In this document: piece by piece, positions 8,788-17,714 of the stretch
Layout of the letters: each line of letters begins with the position of its first letter
Numbering within the stretch: position 1 is the first letter of the stretch
Source: Hymenobacter swuensis DY53
Lineage (GTDB): Bacteria; Bacteroidota; Bacteroidia; Cytophagales; Hymenobacteraceae
DNA length: 64,000 bases
Direction of reading: 5' to 3'
NCBI RefSeq assembly: GCF_000576555.1
Contig: NZ_CP007145.1
Location: forward strand, 2,232,001-2,296,000
Notes under the pieces: generated by a model
The model's database searches: none
The model's input: the letters and a program-made list of their open reading frames with translations, nothing else
Told to the model about the DNA's origin: nothing
Translations under genes and position numbers: made by a program

Positions 8788-9168
8788 ATGAAACCTGCTT
8801 CTCCCCACATTCTCATAGTTGATGACGAGCCCAACATCGTCATGTCCCTGGAATTTCTGATGCGCAAGGCTGGCTACCAGGTCAGCATTGCCCGCAACGG
8901 CACCGAGGCCCTAGAGGCCATCGACCACGCAGCTTTTGATGTAGTGCTGCTGGATATTATGATGCCCGATGTGGATGGCTACCAGGTGTGCCGCCACCTG
9001 CGCCAGCACCCCGCCCGCCAGACTACCCGCGTTATCATGCTCTCGGCCAAAAGCAAGGATGCCGACGTACAGAAAGGGTATGATGCCGGGGCCGACCTCT
9101 ACCTGCCCAAGCCCTTCAGCACCCGTCAACTCATGGAGAAAGTGCGGGAGCTGTTGCCCACCACCTGA
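8788..9168 (+). CDS. Receiver-only response regulator
   Basis: A 126-residue protein consisting solely of a CheY-type receiver domain. Acidic residues Asp12/Asp13 in VDDE, the phospho-acceptor Asp56 in LLDIMMPD, Ser86 in MLSA and Lys108 in LPKPF are all in place, so it should be phosphorylatable. It follows the symporter-kinase gene and is the obvious partner. Typical CrbR/CbrB partners carry a DNA-binding output domain. This one ends about 10 residues after the last receiver helix, so the output must lie in another protein. The InsA-like HTH protein at the head of the locus is one candidate. The next gene begins 43 bp downstream. Confidence 0.9.
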   Translation: MKPASPHILIVDDEPNIVMSLEFLMRKAGYQVSIARNGTEALEAIDHAAFDVVLLDIMMPDVDGYQVCRHLRQHPARQTTRVIMLSAKSKDADVQKGYDAGADLYLPKPFSTRQLMEKVRELLPTT

Positions 9169-9211
9169 CTTCCGCCGCGTTACTGCCCGCACCTTCCCAC
9201 CCACTCCGCCT

Positions 9212-11146
9212 ATGTCTCTCACCCGCTCTTACCCCGCCGACCACGCGGCCAGCCTGCAGGACCCCGAAGAATTCTGGGACGCGCAGGCCCGGCAGCTTGC
9301 CTGGTTTCAGCCGCCGCCCCGGCCCGTACTGAGCCAGGACAGCACCACCGGTTTTTACCATTGGTTTCGGGGCGGGCAGTTGAATACCTGTTGGTTGTGC
9401 CTCGATTACCACGTGGAGAATAGCCGTGCCGACCAGGTGGCCCTCATCTATGATTCGCCGGTAACCCACACGGTGCGCCGCTATACCTACCGCGAGCTGC
9501 TGGACCTGACCAGCCGTTTTGCCGGCGGCCTGCGCCAGTTGGGCGTGGAGCGCGGCGACCGGGTAATCATCTACATGCCTAATATGCCCGAAGCGGTGGT
9601 GGCCATGCTGGCCTGCGCCCGGCTGGGGGCCGTGCATTCGGTGGTGTTTGGGGGCTTCGCGCCCCACGAACTGGCCGTGCGTATTGATGATGCCCAGCCC
9701 CGCGTGATTATCTGTGCCTCCGCCGGACTGGAGTTTGACAAGGTGATTCCCTACAAGCCGCTGGTGGAGGCTGCTCTGCAGCGGGCTGTGCATCAGCCCG
9801 CTGCCGTGGTCGTGCTGCAGCGCGCCTTTTGCCCAGCCGCGCTATCCGCCGCCCACGATGCAGACTACCAGACACTGCTGCAGGCCGCGCCCGTTGCCGC
9901 CGTGCCCCTTGAATCCATCGACCCGCTCTACATCCTCTACACCTCCGGTACCACGGGCAAACCCAAAGGCGTAGTGCGTGACAACGGCGGCCACGCCGTG
10001 GCCCTCAAGTACAGCATGGCCGCCATATATGGGGTGCAGCCCGGCGACACGTTCTGGGCCGCCTCGGATATTGGGTGGGCCGTGGGCCACAGCTACTGTG
10101 TGTATGGCCCCTTGCTGCACGGCTGCACCACGGTGCTGTTCGAGGGAAAACCCGTCCGGACGCCCGATGCCGGCACCTTCTGGCGCGTGGTGCAGGACCA
10201 TCAGGTACGGGTGCTGTTCACGGCTCCCACTGCCATTCGGGCTATCAAGAAAGAAGATGCCGCCGGCGCGCTGGCCCGGCAGTATAACCTGCGCAGCCTG
10301 CGCCACCTGTTTGTGGCCGGGGAGCGGTGCGACCCCGCCACGTACGAGTGGGCGGGTCGTACGCTGGGGGTGCCCGTGGTAGACCACTGGTGGCAGACGG
10401 AATCGGGCTGGCCGATGCTGGCCACGCTGGTGGGTTACCCGGATATGCCTGCGCCCAAGGCCGGCTCGGCGGGCTTTCCCGTGCCCGGCTACGATGTCCG
10501 GATTCTGGATGAGGCCGGCCAGTCCGTGCCGCGTGGTATCACCGGGCTGGTGGCCGTGCGCCTGCCATTGCCGCCCGGCTGCCTGCCTACCCTTTGGCAG
10601 GATGATGCCCGTTTCCGCAGCAGCTACCTCGAAACGTTTCCCGGCTATTACTTCTCCGGCGACGGGGGGTACCACGACGCGGACGGCTACCTCTACATTA
10701 TGGGCCGGGTGGATGATGTGATAAACGTGGCCGGCCACCGCCTGAGCACCGGCGAAATGGAAGAGTTGCTGGCTGCCCACCCGGCCGTGGCCGAGTGCGC
10801 CGTGCTGGGTATTGCCTGCGCGCTGCGCGGTCAGGTGCCAATAGGCTTGGTAGTGCTCAAAGATGGCCAGACTCCCGATGAACCCCAGCTGGAGCAGGAG
10901 CTGGTCCAGCTGATTCGGGGGCAGATCGGGGCACTGGCCTGCTTCCGGCAGGCGGCCGTGGTGGCGCGGCTGCCCAAAACCCGCTCGGGCAAAATCCTGC
11001 GCAAAACCCTGCGTCAGCTGGCTGACGGCGAGCCGTTCACCGTACCTTCCACCATCGATGACCCGCTCATCCTCGACGAAATTCGGCAGGTGCTGGAGCG
11101 GCGGGCCATTGGTCAGGCCTTCGACAACCCACCCGCTTCCCGCTGA
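9212..11146 (+). CDS. prpE: Propionyl-CoA synthetase-like acyl-CoA ligase
   Basis: A 644-residue AMP-forming acyl-CoA synthetase. The P-loop-like motif YTSGTTGKPKG, the DHWWQTESG motif, the GRVDDVINVAGHR hinge and the C-terminal PKTRSGKILR with the catalytic (acetylatable) lysine are intact. The segment VRDNGGHAVAL, in place of the HTTGGY-type sequence of acetyl-CoA synthetases, is characteristic of PrpE, so propionate activation is favoured over acetate. The ATG at 9212 gives a normal PrpE length and N-terminus (DPEEFWDAQA). An upstream in-frame ATG would overlap the regulator gene. It lies between the receiver gene and acs and is probably co-expressed with them. Activity on other short acids is possible. 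Confidence 0.85.
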   Translation: MSLTRSYPADHAASLQDPEEFWDAQARQLAWFQPPPRPVLSQDSTTGFYHWFRGGQLNTCWLCLDYHVENSRADQVALIYDSPVTHTVRRYTYRELLDLTSRFAGGLRQLGVERGDRVIIYMPNMPEAVVAMLACARLGAVHSVVFGGFAPHELAVRIDDAQPRVIICASAGLEFDKVIPYKPLVEAALQRAVHQPAAVVVLQRAFCPAALSAAHDADYQTLLQAAPVAAVPLESIDPLYILYTSGTTGKPKGVVRDNGGHAVALKYSMAAIYGVQPGDTFWAASDIGWAVGHSYCVYGPLLHGCTTVLFEGKPVRTPDAGTFWRVVQDHQVRVLFTAPTAIRAIKKEDAAGALARQYNLRSLRHLFVAGERCDPATYEWAGRTLGVPVVDHWWQTESGWPMLATLVGYPDMPAPKAGSAGFPVPGYDVRILDEAGQSVPRGITGLVAVRLPLPPGCLPTLWQDDARFRSSYLETFPGYYFSGDGGYHDADGYLYIMGRVDDVINVAGHRLSTGEMEELLAAHPAVAECAVLGIACALRGQVPIGLVVLKDGQTPDEPQLEQELVQLIRGQIGALACFRQAAVVARLPKTRSGKILRKTLRQLADGEPFTVPSTIDDPLILDEIRQVLERRAIGQAFDNPPASR

Positions 11147-11230
11147 AACCCGAATTCGACTACTGCCCCGGGATGGAAGGGGGCTGATTCCAAAAACTTT
11201 ACAACTTTGCCACTTCACTCTTTCGTAACC

Positions 11231-13156
11231 ATGCCCGAAACCCCTGCCAAGCACGCTCGCATCCGTAGCATCGAAGGCTACCACGAAGCCTACCATCTCA
11301 GCATCAACCACCCTGAAGAGTTCTGGGCGTCGGTGGCCGCGCCCTTTACCTGGCGCCGCAAGTGGGACAAAGTGCTGAACTCCGATATGGCCGCCGGCAA
11401 GAACGAGTGGTTTGCCGGAGCCCGCCTCAACATCACTGAAAACTGCCTGGACCGCCACCTGGCTACGCGCGGCAACAAGCTGGCCCTCATCTGGGAGCCT
11501 AACGATACCAAAACCCGCCACCTGCGCCTGACTTACCGCGAGCTGCATCAGCAGGTGTGCCAGTTTGCCAACGTGCTGCACAATAACGGCGTGGAGAAGG
11601 GCGACCGGGTGTGCATCTACATGCCCATGATTCCGGAACTGGCCATTGCCGTGCTGGCCTGCGCCCGCATCGGGGCGGTACATTCCGTGATTTTCGCCGG
11701 CTTCTCAGCCACTGCTATTGCCGATAGGGTGAACGATGCCCAGGCCAGTGTGGTGCTGACTTCTGATGGCCTGAACCGTGGCCCCAAGCAAATTCCGGTG
11801 AAACGGGTGGTAGACGAGGCCCTGGAAACCTGCCCCTCCGTGCGCCGCGTGATTGTGGTGGAGCACCTGGGCTGGCCTGTGCAGATGGAAGCCGACCGCG
11901 ACGTGTGGTACCACGAGGAAGCTGAGGGCGTGGCCAAAACCTGCCCGGCCGAAGAAATGGACGCCGAGGACCCACTGTTCATCCTCTATACCTCGGGCAG
12001 CACTGGCAAGCCCAAAGGCGTGGTGCACAGCACCGCCGGCTACATGGTGTGGGCCGATTACACGTTCCGCAACGTGTTTCAGGTAGAAGAAAACGACATC
12101 TACTGGTGCACGGCCGATATTGGCTGGGTAACAGGTCACTCGTACCTGCTCTACGGCCCGCTGCTGGCCGGCAGCACCTCGCTCATGTTCGAGGGCGTGC
12201 CCACCTACCCCGATGCCGGCCGCTTCTGGGAGGTGATTGACAAGCACTCGGTCAGCATTTTCTACACCGCACCCACGGCCATCCGCAGCCTCATGGCCGC
12301 GCCTTTGGATAACGTACTCAGCTACTCGCTCGATTCATTGCGGGTGCTGGGCTCGGTGGGGGAGCCCATCAACGAGGAAGCCTGGCACTGGTACCACACC
12401 CACGTGGGCAAAGAGCGCTGCCCCATTGTAGATACGTGGTGGCAGACGGAAACCGGCGGCATCATGATTTCGGCGCTGGCGGGCATCACGCCCTCGGTAC
12501 CGGCCCGGGCCGGTTTGCCGCTGCCGGGCGTGCAGCCCGTGCTGCTCAATCAGGAAGGCCAGGAAATCGAAGGCAACGACCAGGAAGGCTACCTGGCCAT
12601 CAAGCAGAGCTGGCCCGGTATCATCCGCACCACCTACGGCGACCATGAGCGGGCCGTGCAGACGTACTTCGGGGTGTACCCGGGCTACTACTTCACCGGC
12701 GACGGCGCCCGCCGCGACGCCAACGGCCTGTACCGCATCATCGGCCGCGTGGATGACGTGATAAACGTATCGGGCCACCGCTTCGGCACGGCCGAAATTG
12801 AAAACGCCATCAACCAGAACGCCAACGTGGTGGAGTCGGCCGTGGTAGGCTACCCCCACGACGTGAAGGGCCAGGGCATCTACGCCTACGTCATCTGCCG
12901 CGAGGGGGCCTGCGAGAAGGAATCCGACAAAGCCCACGTAGAAGCCAGCATCATCGAAACGGTGGTGGCCGAAATCGGCAAAATCGCCAAGCCCGATAAG
13001 ATTCAGATTGTGAGCGGCCTGCCCAAAACCCGCTCCGGCAAAATCATGCGGCGCATCCTGCGCAAAGTAGCCGAAGGCGAAACCAGTTCCCTCGGCGACA
13101 CCACCACGCTGCTCGACCCGGCCGTGGTGGAGGAGATTATCAAAGGCAAGAAGTAG
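11231..13156 (+). CDS. acs: Acetyl-CoA synthetase
   Basis: A 641-residue cytosolic AMP-forming acetate:CoA ligase converting acetate, ATP and CoA to acetyl-CoA. Family motifs are complete: YTSGSTGKPKGVVH followed by STAGYMVW, DTWWQTETGG, GDGARRDANG, GRVDDVINVSGHR, and PKTRSGKIMRR, whose lysine is the usual regulatory acetylation site. The length matches bacterial Acs. I chose the ATG at 11231 (MPETPAKHAR). An ATG 24 bp upstream would add only eight residues. It ends the block of carboxylate uptake, sensing and activation genes, and a strong terminator follows at 13211-13245. Expression is probably tuned by the CrbS-like kinase upstream (inference). Confidence 0.95.
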   Translation: MPETPAKHARIRSIEGYHEAYHLSINHPEEFWASVAAPFTWRRKWDKVLNSDMAAGKNEWFAGARLNITENCLDRHLATRGNKLALIWEPNDTKTRHLRLTYRELHQQVCQFANVLHNNGVEKGDRVCIYMPMIPELAIAVLACARIGAVHSVIFAGFSATAIADRVNDAQASVVLTSDGLNRGPKQIPVKRVVDEALETCPSVRRVIVVEHLGWPVQMEADRDVWYHEEAEGVAKTCPAEEMDAEDPLFILYTSGSTGKPKGVVHSTAGYMVWADYTFRNVFQVEENDIYWCTADIGWVTGHSYLLYGPLLAGSTSLMFEGVPTYPDAGRFWEVIDKHSVSIFYTAPTAIRSLMAAPLDNVLSYSLDSLRVLGSVGEPINEEAWHWYHTHVGKERCPIVDTWWQTETGGIMISALAGITPSVPARAGLPLPGVQPVLLNQEGQEIEGNDQEGYLAIKQSWPGIIRTTYGDHERAVQTYFGVYPGYYFTGDGARRDANGLYRIIGRVDDVINVSGHRFGTAEIENAINQNANVVESAVVGYPHDVKGQGIYAYVICREGACEKESDKAHVEASIIETVVAEIGKIAKPDKIQIVSGLPKTRSGKIMRRILRKVAEGETSSLGDTTTLLDPAVVEEIIKGKK

Positions 13157-13210
13157 CGGGCCGCAGGCTGGCACCTGCAGGCTTCCGGCAACAAGGCTTG
13201 TCAACAAAAA

Positions 13211-13245
13211 AACACCTCAGCTGGAAAGCTGAGGTGTTTTTTTGT
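13211..13245. terminator. Bidirectional Rho-independent terminator
   Basis: A 12-bp perfect stem, AACACCTCAGCT (13211-13222) and AGCTGAGGTGTT (13227-13238), has a GGAA loop, is preceded by an A run and is followed by seven Ts. It lies between acs (plus) and a convergent minus-strand gene and can serve both. Confidence 0.93.
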
Positions 13246-13273
13246 TAGGGATGGTCAGAAAAGCACCGGGCAG

Positions 13274-13828
13274 TTAAAACCGGCTCAGGTAATCTTTCTT
13301 AACCGTTTTGGTCGGTTTTTTCTTCCCCGAGGACAGCCACACTACCAGTCCGGCCGTGACGGCCCCGATGGTAGCCAGCTTGGTGATGAAAGCCGTGCGG
13401 TTGTGCTTCCACTCCATGTCGTAGCCTTTCTCGGCCCAGATGTTGGGCAGCTTGCCGTGGGCCAGGTCGCCCACGATGCCTTCCACCACGTTTACCCGGT
13501 CGGCCACAATCAGCGGCAGCCAGTGTTTGTACTCATTCTCGCTGTACTTGAAGGCGGCCCGCCGAATCAGGCCACTCAGGCCGGTTGGCGGGGCTGGCGT
13601 GCCGAACACGGCCGACACATTGGGCCGCTCAATGGAGCGCAGTACTTCCGTATCCTCCGGCTGGAGGTGGTCGGGACGGTGCTTACTGTCGGGGTCCTGG
13701 CCCACATTCATGCGCTGGCGCATGGGGTAGGTGGGGTCGTTTTTGGGGTCGGCATCAATACCCCAGCCTTTGATCTGCTTAGGGTCGATGCGCGGATTTT
13801 TCGGGGTGTTCTTCGGAGTACTTTCCAT
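13274..13828 (-). CDS. Hypothetical protein with C-terminal membrane anchor
   Basis: A 184-residue protein with a hydrophilic, Pro/Asp-rich N-terminus (TPKNTPKNPRIDPKQIKGWG), a middle region (about 75-150) with charged helices, and one hydrophobic helix near residues 150-168 followed by a Lys-rich tail (GKKKPTKTVKKDYLSRF). The positive tail predicts that the C-terminus stays in the cytoplasm. I recognise no named domain. It begins 12 bp after the alcohol dehydrogenase stop codon on the same strand, so the two are almost certainly co-transcribed and may work together, for example as a membrane tether. A terminator lies just beyond its stop. Confidence 0.78.
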   Translation of the reverse strand: MESTPKNTPKNPRIDPKQIKGWGIDADPKNDPTYPMRQRMNVGQDPDSKHRPDHLQPEDTEVLRSIERPNVSAVFGTPAPPTGLSGLIRRAAFKYSENEYKHWLPLIVADRVNVVEGIVGDLAHGKLPNIWAEKGYDMEWKHNRTAFITKLATIGAVTAGLVVWLSSGKKKPTKTVKKDYLSRF

Positions 13829-13840
13829 GATGACGAGGCG

Positions 13841-14995
13841 TTACTGGTTGGCGGTAGGGGGCATCAGCACGGTTTTGATGCAGTTATCCAGCTTGGCGGA
13901 GAACATGCGGTAGCCGTCAGCCACGTCTTCCAGCGGGATGCGGTGCGTAATCAGCCCCTTGGGGTTGAGGACGCCGTTCTGCACGTGCTCGATCAGGCGC
14001 GGCAGCAGGCGCTTCACCGAGGTCTGGTTGCCCCGGATGGTGAGGCCCTTGTTCATCATGTTGCCAATCGGAACCAAGTTGTCGGTAGGGCCATATACGC
14101 CCACAATGCTCACCACGCCGCCTTTTTTCACGGAGTTGATGGCCCAGTGCAGCGCCGTAGCCGAGCCGGCCTGCAGCAGCAGCTTGCGGCCCGTAACGGT
14201 CTGCATAGTGTTGCCAGCAGCTTCGGCGCCCACGGCATCAATCACGCAGTCGGCGCCCATCCAGTCGGTTATCTTCTTGATGAACACCACCGGGTCATTC
14301 ATTTCCTTGAAGTTGTAAGCCTCGCAGTAGGAGTAGTTGCGGGCAAACTCCAGGCGGTAGTCTTCCTGATCAATAATGATGACGCGGCCGGCCCCAAACA
14401 GCCAGGCGCAGCGGGCAGCCACAATGCCAATGGGCCCGGCCCCGAACACCACCACCGTGTCGCCAGTCTGAATGCCGGCCATTTCGGCGGCCTGGTAACC
14501 GGTAGGCACCACGTCGGTGAGCAGCACGGCGTCGTCGAGGTCCATATCCGGCGGGATGATGGTGGGACCCACGTTGGCGTAGGGCACCCGGGCATATTCA
14601 GCTTGGCCGCCGTTGTAGCCGCCGGCCGTGTGCGAGTAGCCGAAAATGGCTCCTACGGCCGTCGATTCGGTGTTCGACTCGTGGCAGTTGCCAAACATAC
14701 CCTGGCGGCAGAAGTGGCACTCGCCGCAGGCAATGTTGAAGGGCACCAGTACCCGGTCGCCCACTTTTACTTTGGTGACATCGGCCCCGATTTCCACGAT
14801 TTCGCCCACAAACTCGTGGCCGAAGGTGGAGCCCACGCGGGTGTCGGGCACGTTGCCGTTGTAGAGGTGCAGGTCGGAGCCGCAGATGCAGGTGCGCAGC
14901 ACGCGCACAATGGCATCCTGCGGGTGCTTTATTTCCGGCATGGGTTTTTGCACGGCGCGGACCCTTTTAGGGCCCCGGTAATCCATAGCTAACAT
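13841..14995 (-). CDS. Zinc-dependent alcohol dehydrogenase (formaldehyde dehydrogenase-like)
   Basis: A 384-residue MDR-superfamily dehydrogenase. CGSDLHLYNG supplies the catalytic-zinc cysteine region, with FGHEFVG providing the His/Glu ligands. Structural-zinc cysteines appear in CGECHFCRQGMFGNC, and VFGAGPIGIVA is the NAD(P)-binding Rossmann motif. The set resembles the glutathione-independent formaldehyde dehydrogenase / threonine-dehydrogenase-like branch. The substrate is unknown and could be a simple aldehyde or alcohol. The start at 14995 (MLAMDYRGPK) fits the family N-terminus, while longer starts run into non-conserved sequence. It is divergent from cobT across a 244-bp gap and is followed after 12 bp by a small anchored protein. 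Confidence 0.88.
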   Translation of the reverse strand: MLAMDYRGPKRVRAVQKPMPEIKHPQDAIVRVLRTCICGSDLHLYNGNVPDTRVGSTFGHEFVGEIVEIGADVTKVKVGDRVLVPFNIACGECHFCRQGMFGNCHESNTESTAVGAIFGYSHTAGGYNGGQAEYARVPYANVGPTIIPPDMDLDDAVLLTDVVPTGYQAAEMAGIQTGDTVVVFGAGPIGIVAARCAWLFGAGRVIIIDQEDYRLEFARNYSYCEAYNFKEMNDPVVFIKKITDWMGADCVIDAVGAEAAGNTMQTVTGRKLLLQAGSATALHWAINSVKKGGVVSIVGVYGPTDNLVPIGNMMNKGLTIRGNQTSVKRLLPRLIEHVQNGVLNPKGLITHRIPLEDVADGYRMFSAKLDNCIKTVLMPPTANQ

Positions 14996-15124
14996 ACTGA
15001 GGTTGGTTTTGTGGAGCAGGGAAAGGACAGAAAGCCGGTTGCAGCCACCCACCGGAAAAGCGCCGCGAGAAACGAAGGCGGCCGGCCATAACAAGACTGC
15101 TGGGTAATACTCCCCCCCCTGCGT

Positions 15125-15162
15125 AAGGTTGTCGGAACCTTTCCTGAAACGGGTAAACCCGT
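15125..15162 (+). promoter_or_regulatory. Two short hairpins upstream of cobT
   Basis: AAGGTT-GTCGG-AACCTT (15125-15141) and ACGGGT-AA-ACCCGT (15149-15162) lie 80-115 bases before the cobT start. The second is a perfect dyad and could be an operator. Neither matches the conserved core of a cobalamin riboswitch. Function is unknown. Confidence 0.35.
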
Positions 15163-15239
15163 ATTTGCGCGGAACTGGCCGCGAGAAATACGTAGGGCCG
15201 CTGCTGCCCGCCCGCCCCGTGGCTAGTACCTTCGCCGAC

Positions 15240-16286
15240 ATGTTCTCCATTCCTGCTCTCAACCCGGCGCTGGCTCCCGCAATCCAGCACAAAATCGACC
15301 ATAAAACCAAGCCGCTTGGGGCGCTGGGGCAGCTGGAGGGCCTGGCCCGGCAGATCTGCCTGATTCAGCAGACCCTAACGCCGACGCTGCACCAGCCGCA
15401 CCTGCTGGTATTCGCCGCCGACCACGGCATTGCCCGCGAAGGCGTGAGCAAGTATCCGCCCGAAGTTACTTACCAGATGGTGCTCAATTTTGTGCAGAAC
15501 GGAGCGGCCATCAACGTGTTCTGCCGCCAGCACGGTATTACCCTGAAAATACTAGACGCCGGCGTGGCTGGCAGCTTCGCCGATTATCCAACCGTCATCG
15601 ACCAGAAAATTGCGCCTGGTACCCGTAGCTTCCTTCACGAGCCAGCCATGACGGCCCAGGAGTGCACCCGGGCCCTGGAGGCCGGGGCCGCCGTGGTGCG
15701 TGAGGTGGCGGCCACTGGCTGCAACGTGCTGGGATGCGGCGAAATGGGTATCGGCAACACGTCGGCGGCCACGCTGCTCATGCACCGCTTCACGGGCCTG
15801 CCGCTGGCCGAGTGCCTGGGTCGTGGCACCGGCCTCGATGATGCGCAGCTGCGCCACAAAGCCGCCGTGCTGGCCGCTGCCGCCGAAACCCATGCCCATC
15901 TGACTGAGCCGTTGGACATTCTGGCGGCTTGCGGGGGCTTCGAGCTGGTACAGATGGCCGGGGCTATGCTGCAGGCTGCCGCCTTGGGCATGGTGGTGCT
16001 GGTAGATGGCTTCATTGCCACGGCCGCCCTGCTGGCCGCTGCCCGGCTGCACCCCGAGGTACTAGCCTACTGCGTATTCTGCCATCAGTCCGACGAGGCC
16101 GGGCACGCACGGCTGCTGGCCCATTTGGGTGCCTGGCCGCTGCTACAGCTGGGGCTGCGGCTGGGAGAGGGCACGGGCTGCGCGCTGGCGTATCCGCTGC
16201 TGCTAGCGGCGGTGGGCTTTCTCACGGAAATGGCATCGTTCGAGAGTGCCGGCGTAAGTCAGGCCGTAACCCCGCCTGCCGTATGA
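15240..16286 (+). CDS. cobT: Nicotinate-nucleotide-dimethylbenzimidazole phosphoribosyltransferase
   Basis: A 348-residue CobT, which transfers phosphoribose from nicotinate mononucleotide to the lower-ligand base to give alpha-ribazole phosphate. Conserved parts include DHKTKPLGALGQLE at the N-terminus (about 18-31), FAADHGIAREGVS, CGEMGIGNTSAA, and GRGTGLDD. Near the C-terminus, FLTEMASFESAGVS contains the glutamate that acts as general base in the family. The ATG at 15240 gives the usual family length; an in-frame ATG 111 bp upstream adds unrelated residues. The stop codon overlaps the start of cobS by 4 bases, so cobT, cobS and cobC form one operon. No upstream cobalamin synthesis genes are in the window, which suggests a salvage or late-step role. 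Confidence 0.93.
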   Translation: MFSIPALNPALAPAIQHKIDHKTKPLGALGQLEGLARQICLIQQTLTPTLHQPHLLVFAADHGIAREGVSKYPPEVTYQMVLNFVQNGAAINVFCRQHGITLKILDAGVAGSFADYPTVIDQKIAPGTRSFLHEPAMTAQECTRALEAGAAVVREVAATGCNVLGCGEMGIGNTSAATLLMHRFTGLPLAECLGRGTGLDDAQLRHKAAVLAAAAETHAHLTEPLDILAACGGFELVQMAGAMLQAAALGMVVLVDGFIATAALLAAARLHPEVLAYCVFCHQSDEAGHARLLAHLGAWPLLQLGLRLGEGTGCALAYPLLLAAVGFLTEMASFESAGVSQAVTPPAV

Positions 16287-17080
16287 TGCGCCGGCAGCTA
16301 GAGCTGTTTTTCACGGCCCTCATGTTCTACACCCGCGTGCCCTGCCCCCGGTGGATTGGCCATTCCGAGGAGCTGCTCAACAAATCTACCGTGTACTTTC
16401 CGCTGATTGGCTGGCTGGTGGGCGGGGTGGCAGCCCTGGCCTTCGGGGGGCTGCAGTATTTTTTTTCGGTAGATCTTGCTTTGCTGCTGAGTATGGTAGC
16501 CAGTATCTGGATGACGGGAGCTTTCCACGAAGACGGCTTTGCCGACGTGTGTGACGGCTTCGGAGGCGGCTGGACCCAGCAGCGTATCCTCGATATTATG
16601 AAGGACAGCCGCCTGGGCACTTACGGCGCGGCCGGGCTGGGGCTGCTGCTCGCCATGAAATTCTGCGCCCTGAAAAGTCTGGCAGATATGCCGGGGTTTT
16701 CGCCCTGGTCGTTGCCCGTGCTGCTGGTGGTGGCGCACGCCCTGAGCCGGGCCACTGCCCTTACCTTCATCTTCACCCACGAGTACGTGCGGGCCAATGA
16801 AGACAGCAAAGCTAAGCCGGTGGCCAAAAAGATGCGGCTGCCGGAACTGCTCATTGGTCTTGGCTTTGGGCTGCTGCCGCTACTGGCTTACGCGGTGTGG
16901 CTACGCAGCCTGTGGCCGCTGCTGGTGCTGCTGCCGCTCTGGCTCGTGAAGGTTTACCTGGCCCGCTTCTTCCAGCGCTGGATTGGCGGCTACACCGGCG
17001 ACTGTCTGGGAGCCACTCAGCAGGTAGCTGAGGTGGTGATTTACTTGTTTTTCTGCTCTTCGCTATGGATATCTACCTAA
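16283..17080 (+). CDS. cobS: Adenosylcobinamide-GDP ribazoletransferase
   Basis: A 265-residue integral membrane enzyme that joins adenosylcobinamide-GDP and alpha-ribazole (phosphate), the last assembly step of the nucleotide loop. The signature GAFHEDGFADVCDGFGGG near residues 75-92 provides the acidic metal-binding residues of the CobS family, and KDSRLGTYGA follows. About six hydrophobic helices are present. It overlaps cobT by ATGA at its start and cobC by 16 bases at its end, so translation is likely coupled across all three genes. A second ATG directly follows the first, and either could be used. Confidence 0.92.
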   Translation: MMRRQLELFFTALMFYTRVPCPRWIGHSEELLNKSTVYFPLIGWLVGGVAALAFGGLQYFFSVDLALLLSMVASIWMTGAFHEDGFADVCDGFGGGWTQQRILDIMKDSRLGTYGAAGLGLLLAMKFCALKSLADMPGFSPWSLPVLLVVAHALSRATALTFIFTHEYVRANEDSKAKPVAKKMRLPELLIGLGFGLLPLLAYAVWLRSLWPLLVLLPLWLVKVYLARFFQRWIGGYTGDCLGATQQVAEVVIYLFFCSSLWIST

Positions 17081-17631
17081 TTCGTCACACCCGCGTGGCT
17101 ACTGAAGCCGGCATCTGCTACGGCCGTTCCGATGTGCCCATGGCCGCCACGTACCCGCAGGATGAGGCGGCTGTGCGCGCTCGGCTGGCCCCGGTGCTGG
17201 CCGCTCCGCACCGGGCCTGGGCCAGTCCGCTCACCCGCTGCCGCCAGTTGGCCGAAGCCCTGGTTCCCGGTCCCGTTCAGCTTGATGACCGTTTGATGGA
17301 GTACGATTTCGGCCGCTGGGAGCTGCAGCCCTGGGATGCGCTACCGGCCCCGGAACTCAACCCCTGGATGGCCGATTTCGTGCAGGTGCCCGCGCCCGGC
17401 GGCGAAACGTTTCAGCAGTTGCAAACTCGCGCCGTCGATTTTTTTCAGGAAGCCTTGGTTGGTGAAGAGCCGCTGCTGCTGTTCAGTCATTCGGCCGTTA
17501 TCCGGAGCCTGCTCTGCCACTGTATGGGTCTGCCGCTGGCCCACGCCTTCCGGATTGATGTAGACTACGGCTCCATCTCAAAGGTGCGCCACCGGCACGG
17601 CCACTTCAGCGTGGCCTACACGAATGCCTGA
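17065..17631 (+). CDS. cobC: Alpha-ribazole phosphatase-like histidine phosphatase
   Basis: A 188-residue member of the histidine phosphatase (phosphoglycerate mutase-like) superfamily. The catalytic motif at the N-terminus reads LIRHTRVA, with Thr instead of the common Gly after RH, as is frequent in CobC. The second histidine lies in LLLFSHSAVIRSLL near residue 140, and the YDFGRWE segment supplies the acidic residue. Overlap with cobS and operon position make removal of the phosphate from alpha-ribazole-5-phosphate, or from adenosylcobalamin-5-phosphate, the likely role. A hairpin follows the stop at 17661-17696. Confidence 0.88.
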   Translation: MDIYLIRHTRVATEAGICYGRSDVPMAATYPQDEAAVRARLAPVLAAPHRAWASPLTRCRQLAEALVPGPVQLDDRLMEYDFGRWELQPWDALPAPELNPWMADFVQVPAPGGETFQQLQTRAVDFFQEALVGEEPLLLFSHSAVIRSLLCHCMGLPLAHAFRIDVDYGSISKVRHRHGHFSVAYTNA

Positions 17632-17660
17632 CGGGTTTTCTCGCTGACCCCCCCCAAGGG

Positions 17661-17696
17661 GTGCGCGGAGGTTCGCAGTGAACGACCTCCGCGCAC
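17661..17696. terminator. Hairpin between cobC and fahA
   Basis: A perfect 12-bp stem, GTGCGCGGAGGT (17661-17672) and ACCTCCGCGCAC (17685-17696), lies between convergent genes. There is no T run, so it may be a Rho-dependent or mRNA-protecting structure. It is flanked by short TTCTCGC/GCGAGAA repeats. Confidence 0.5.
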
Positions 17697-17714
17697 CTCC
17701 GCGAGAAACTATGC

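Noticed and set aside
9842..11683. 613-codon open frame on the minus strand
   Set aside because: It lies opposite prpE and acs. Its His/Gly/Arg-rich product is a GC-driven shadow with no family resemblance.
13403..14992. 529-codon open frame on the plus strand
   Set aside because: It is antisense to the anchored protein and the Zn-dehydrogenase, both of which are clearly real. The product is His/Val-rich with no domains.
14996..15239. Possible cobalamin riboswitch before cobT
   Set aside because: Two hairpins are present, but the conserved B12-box and core sequences of the riboswitch are not seen on either strand.
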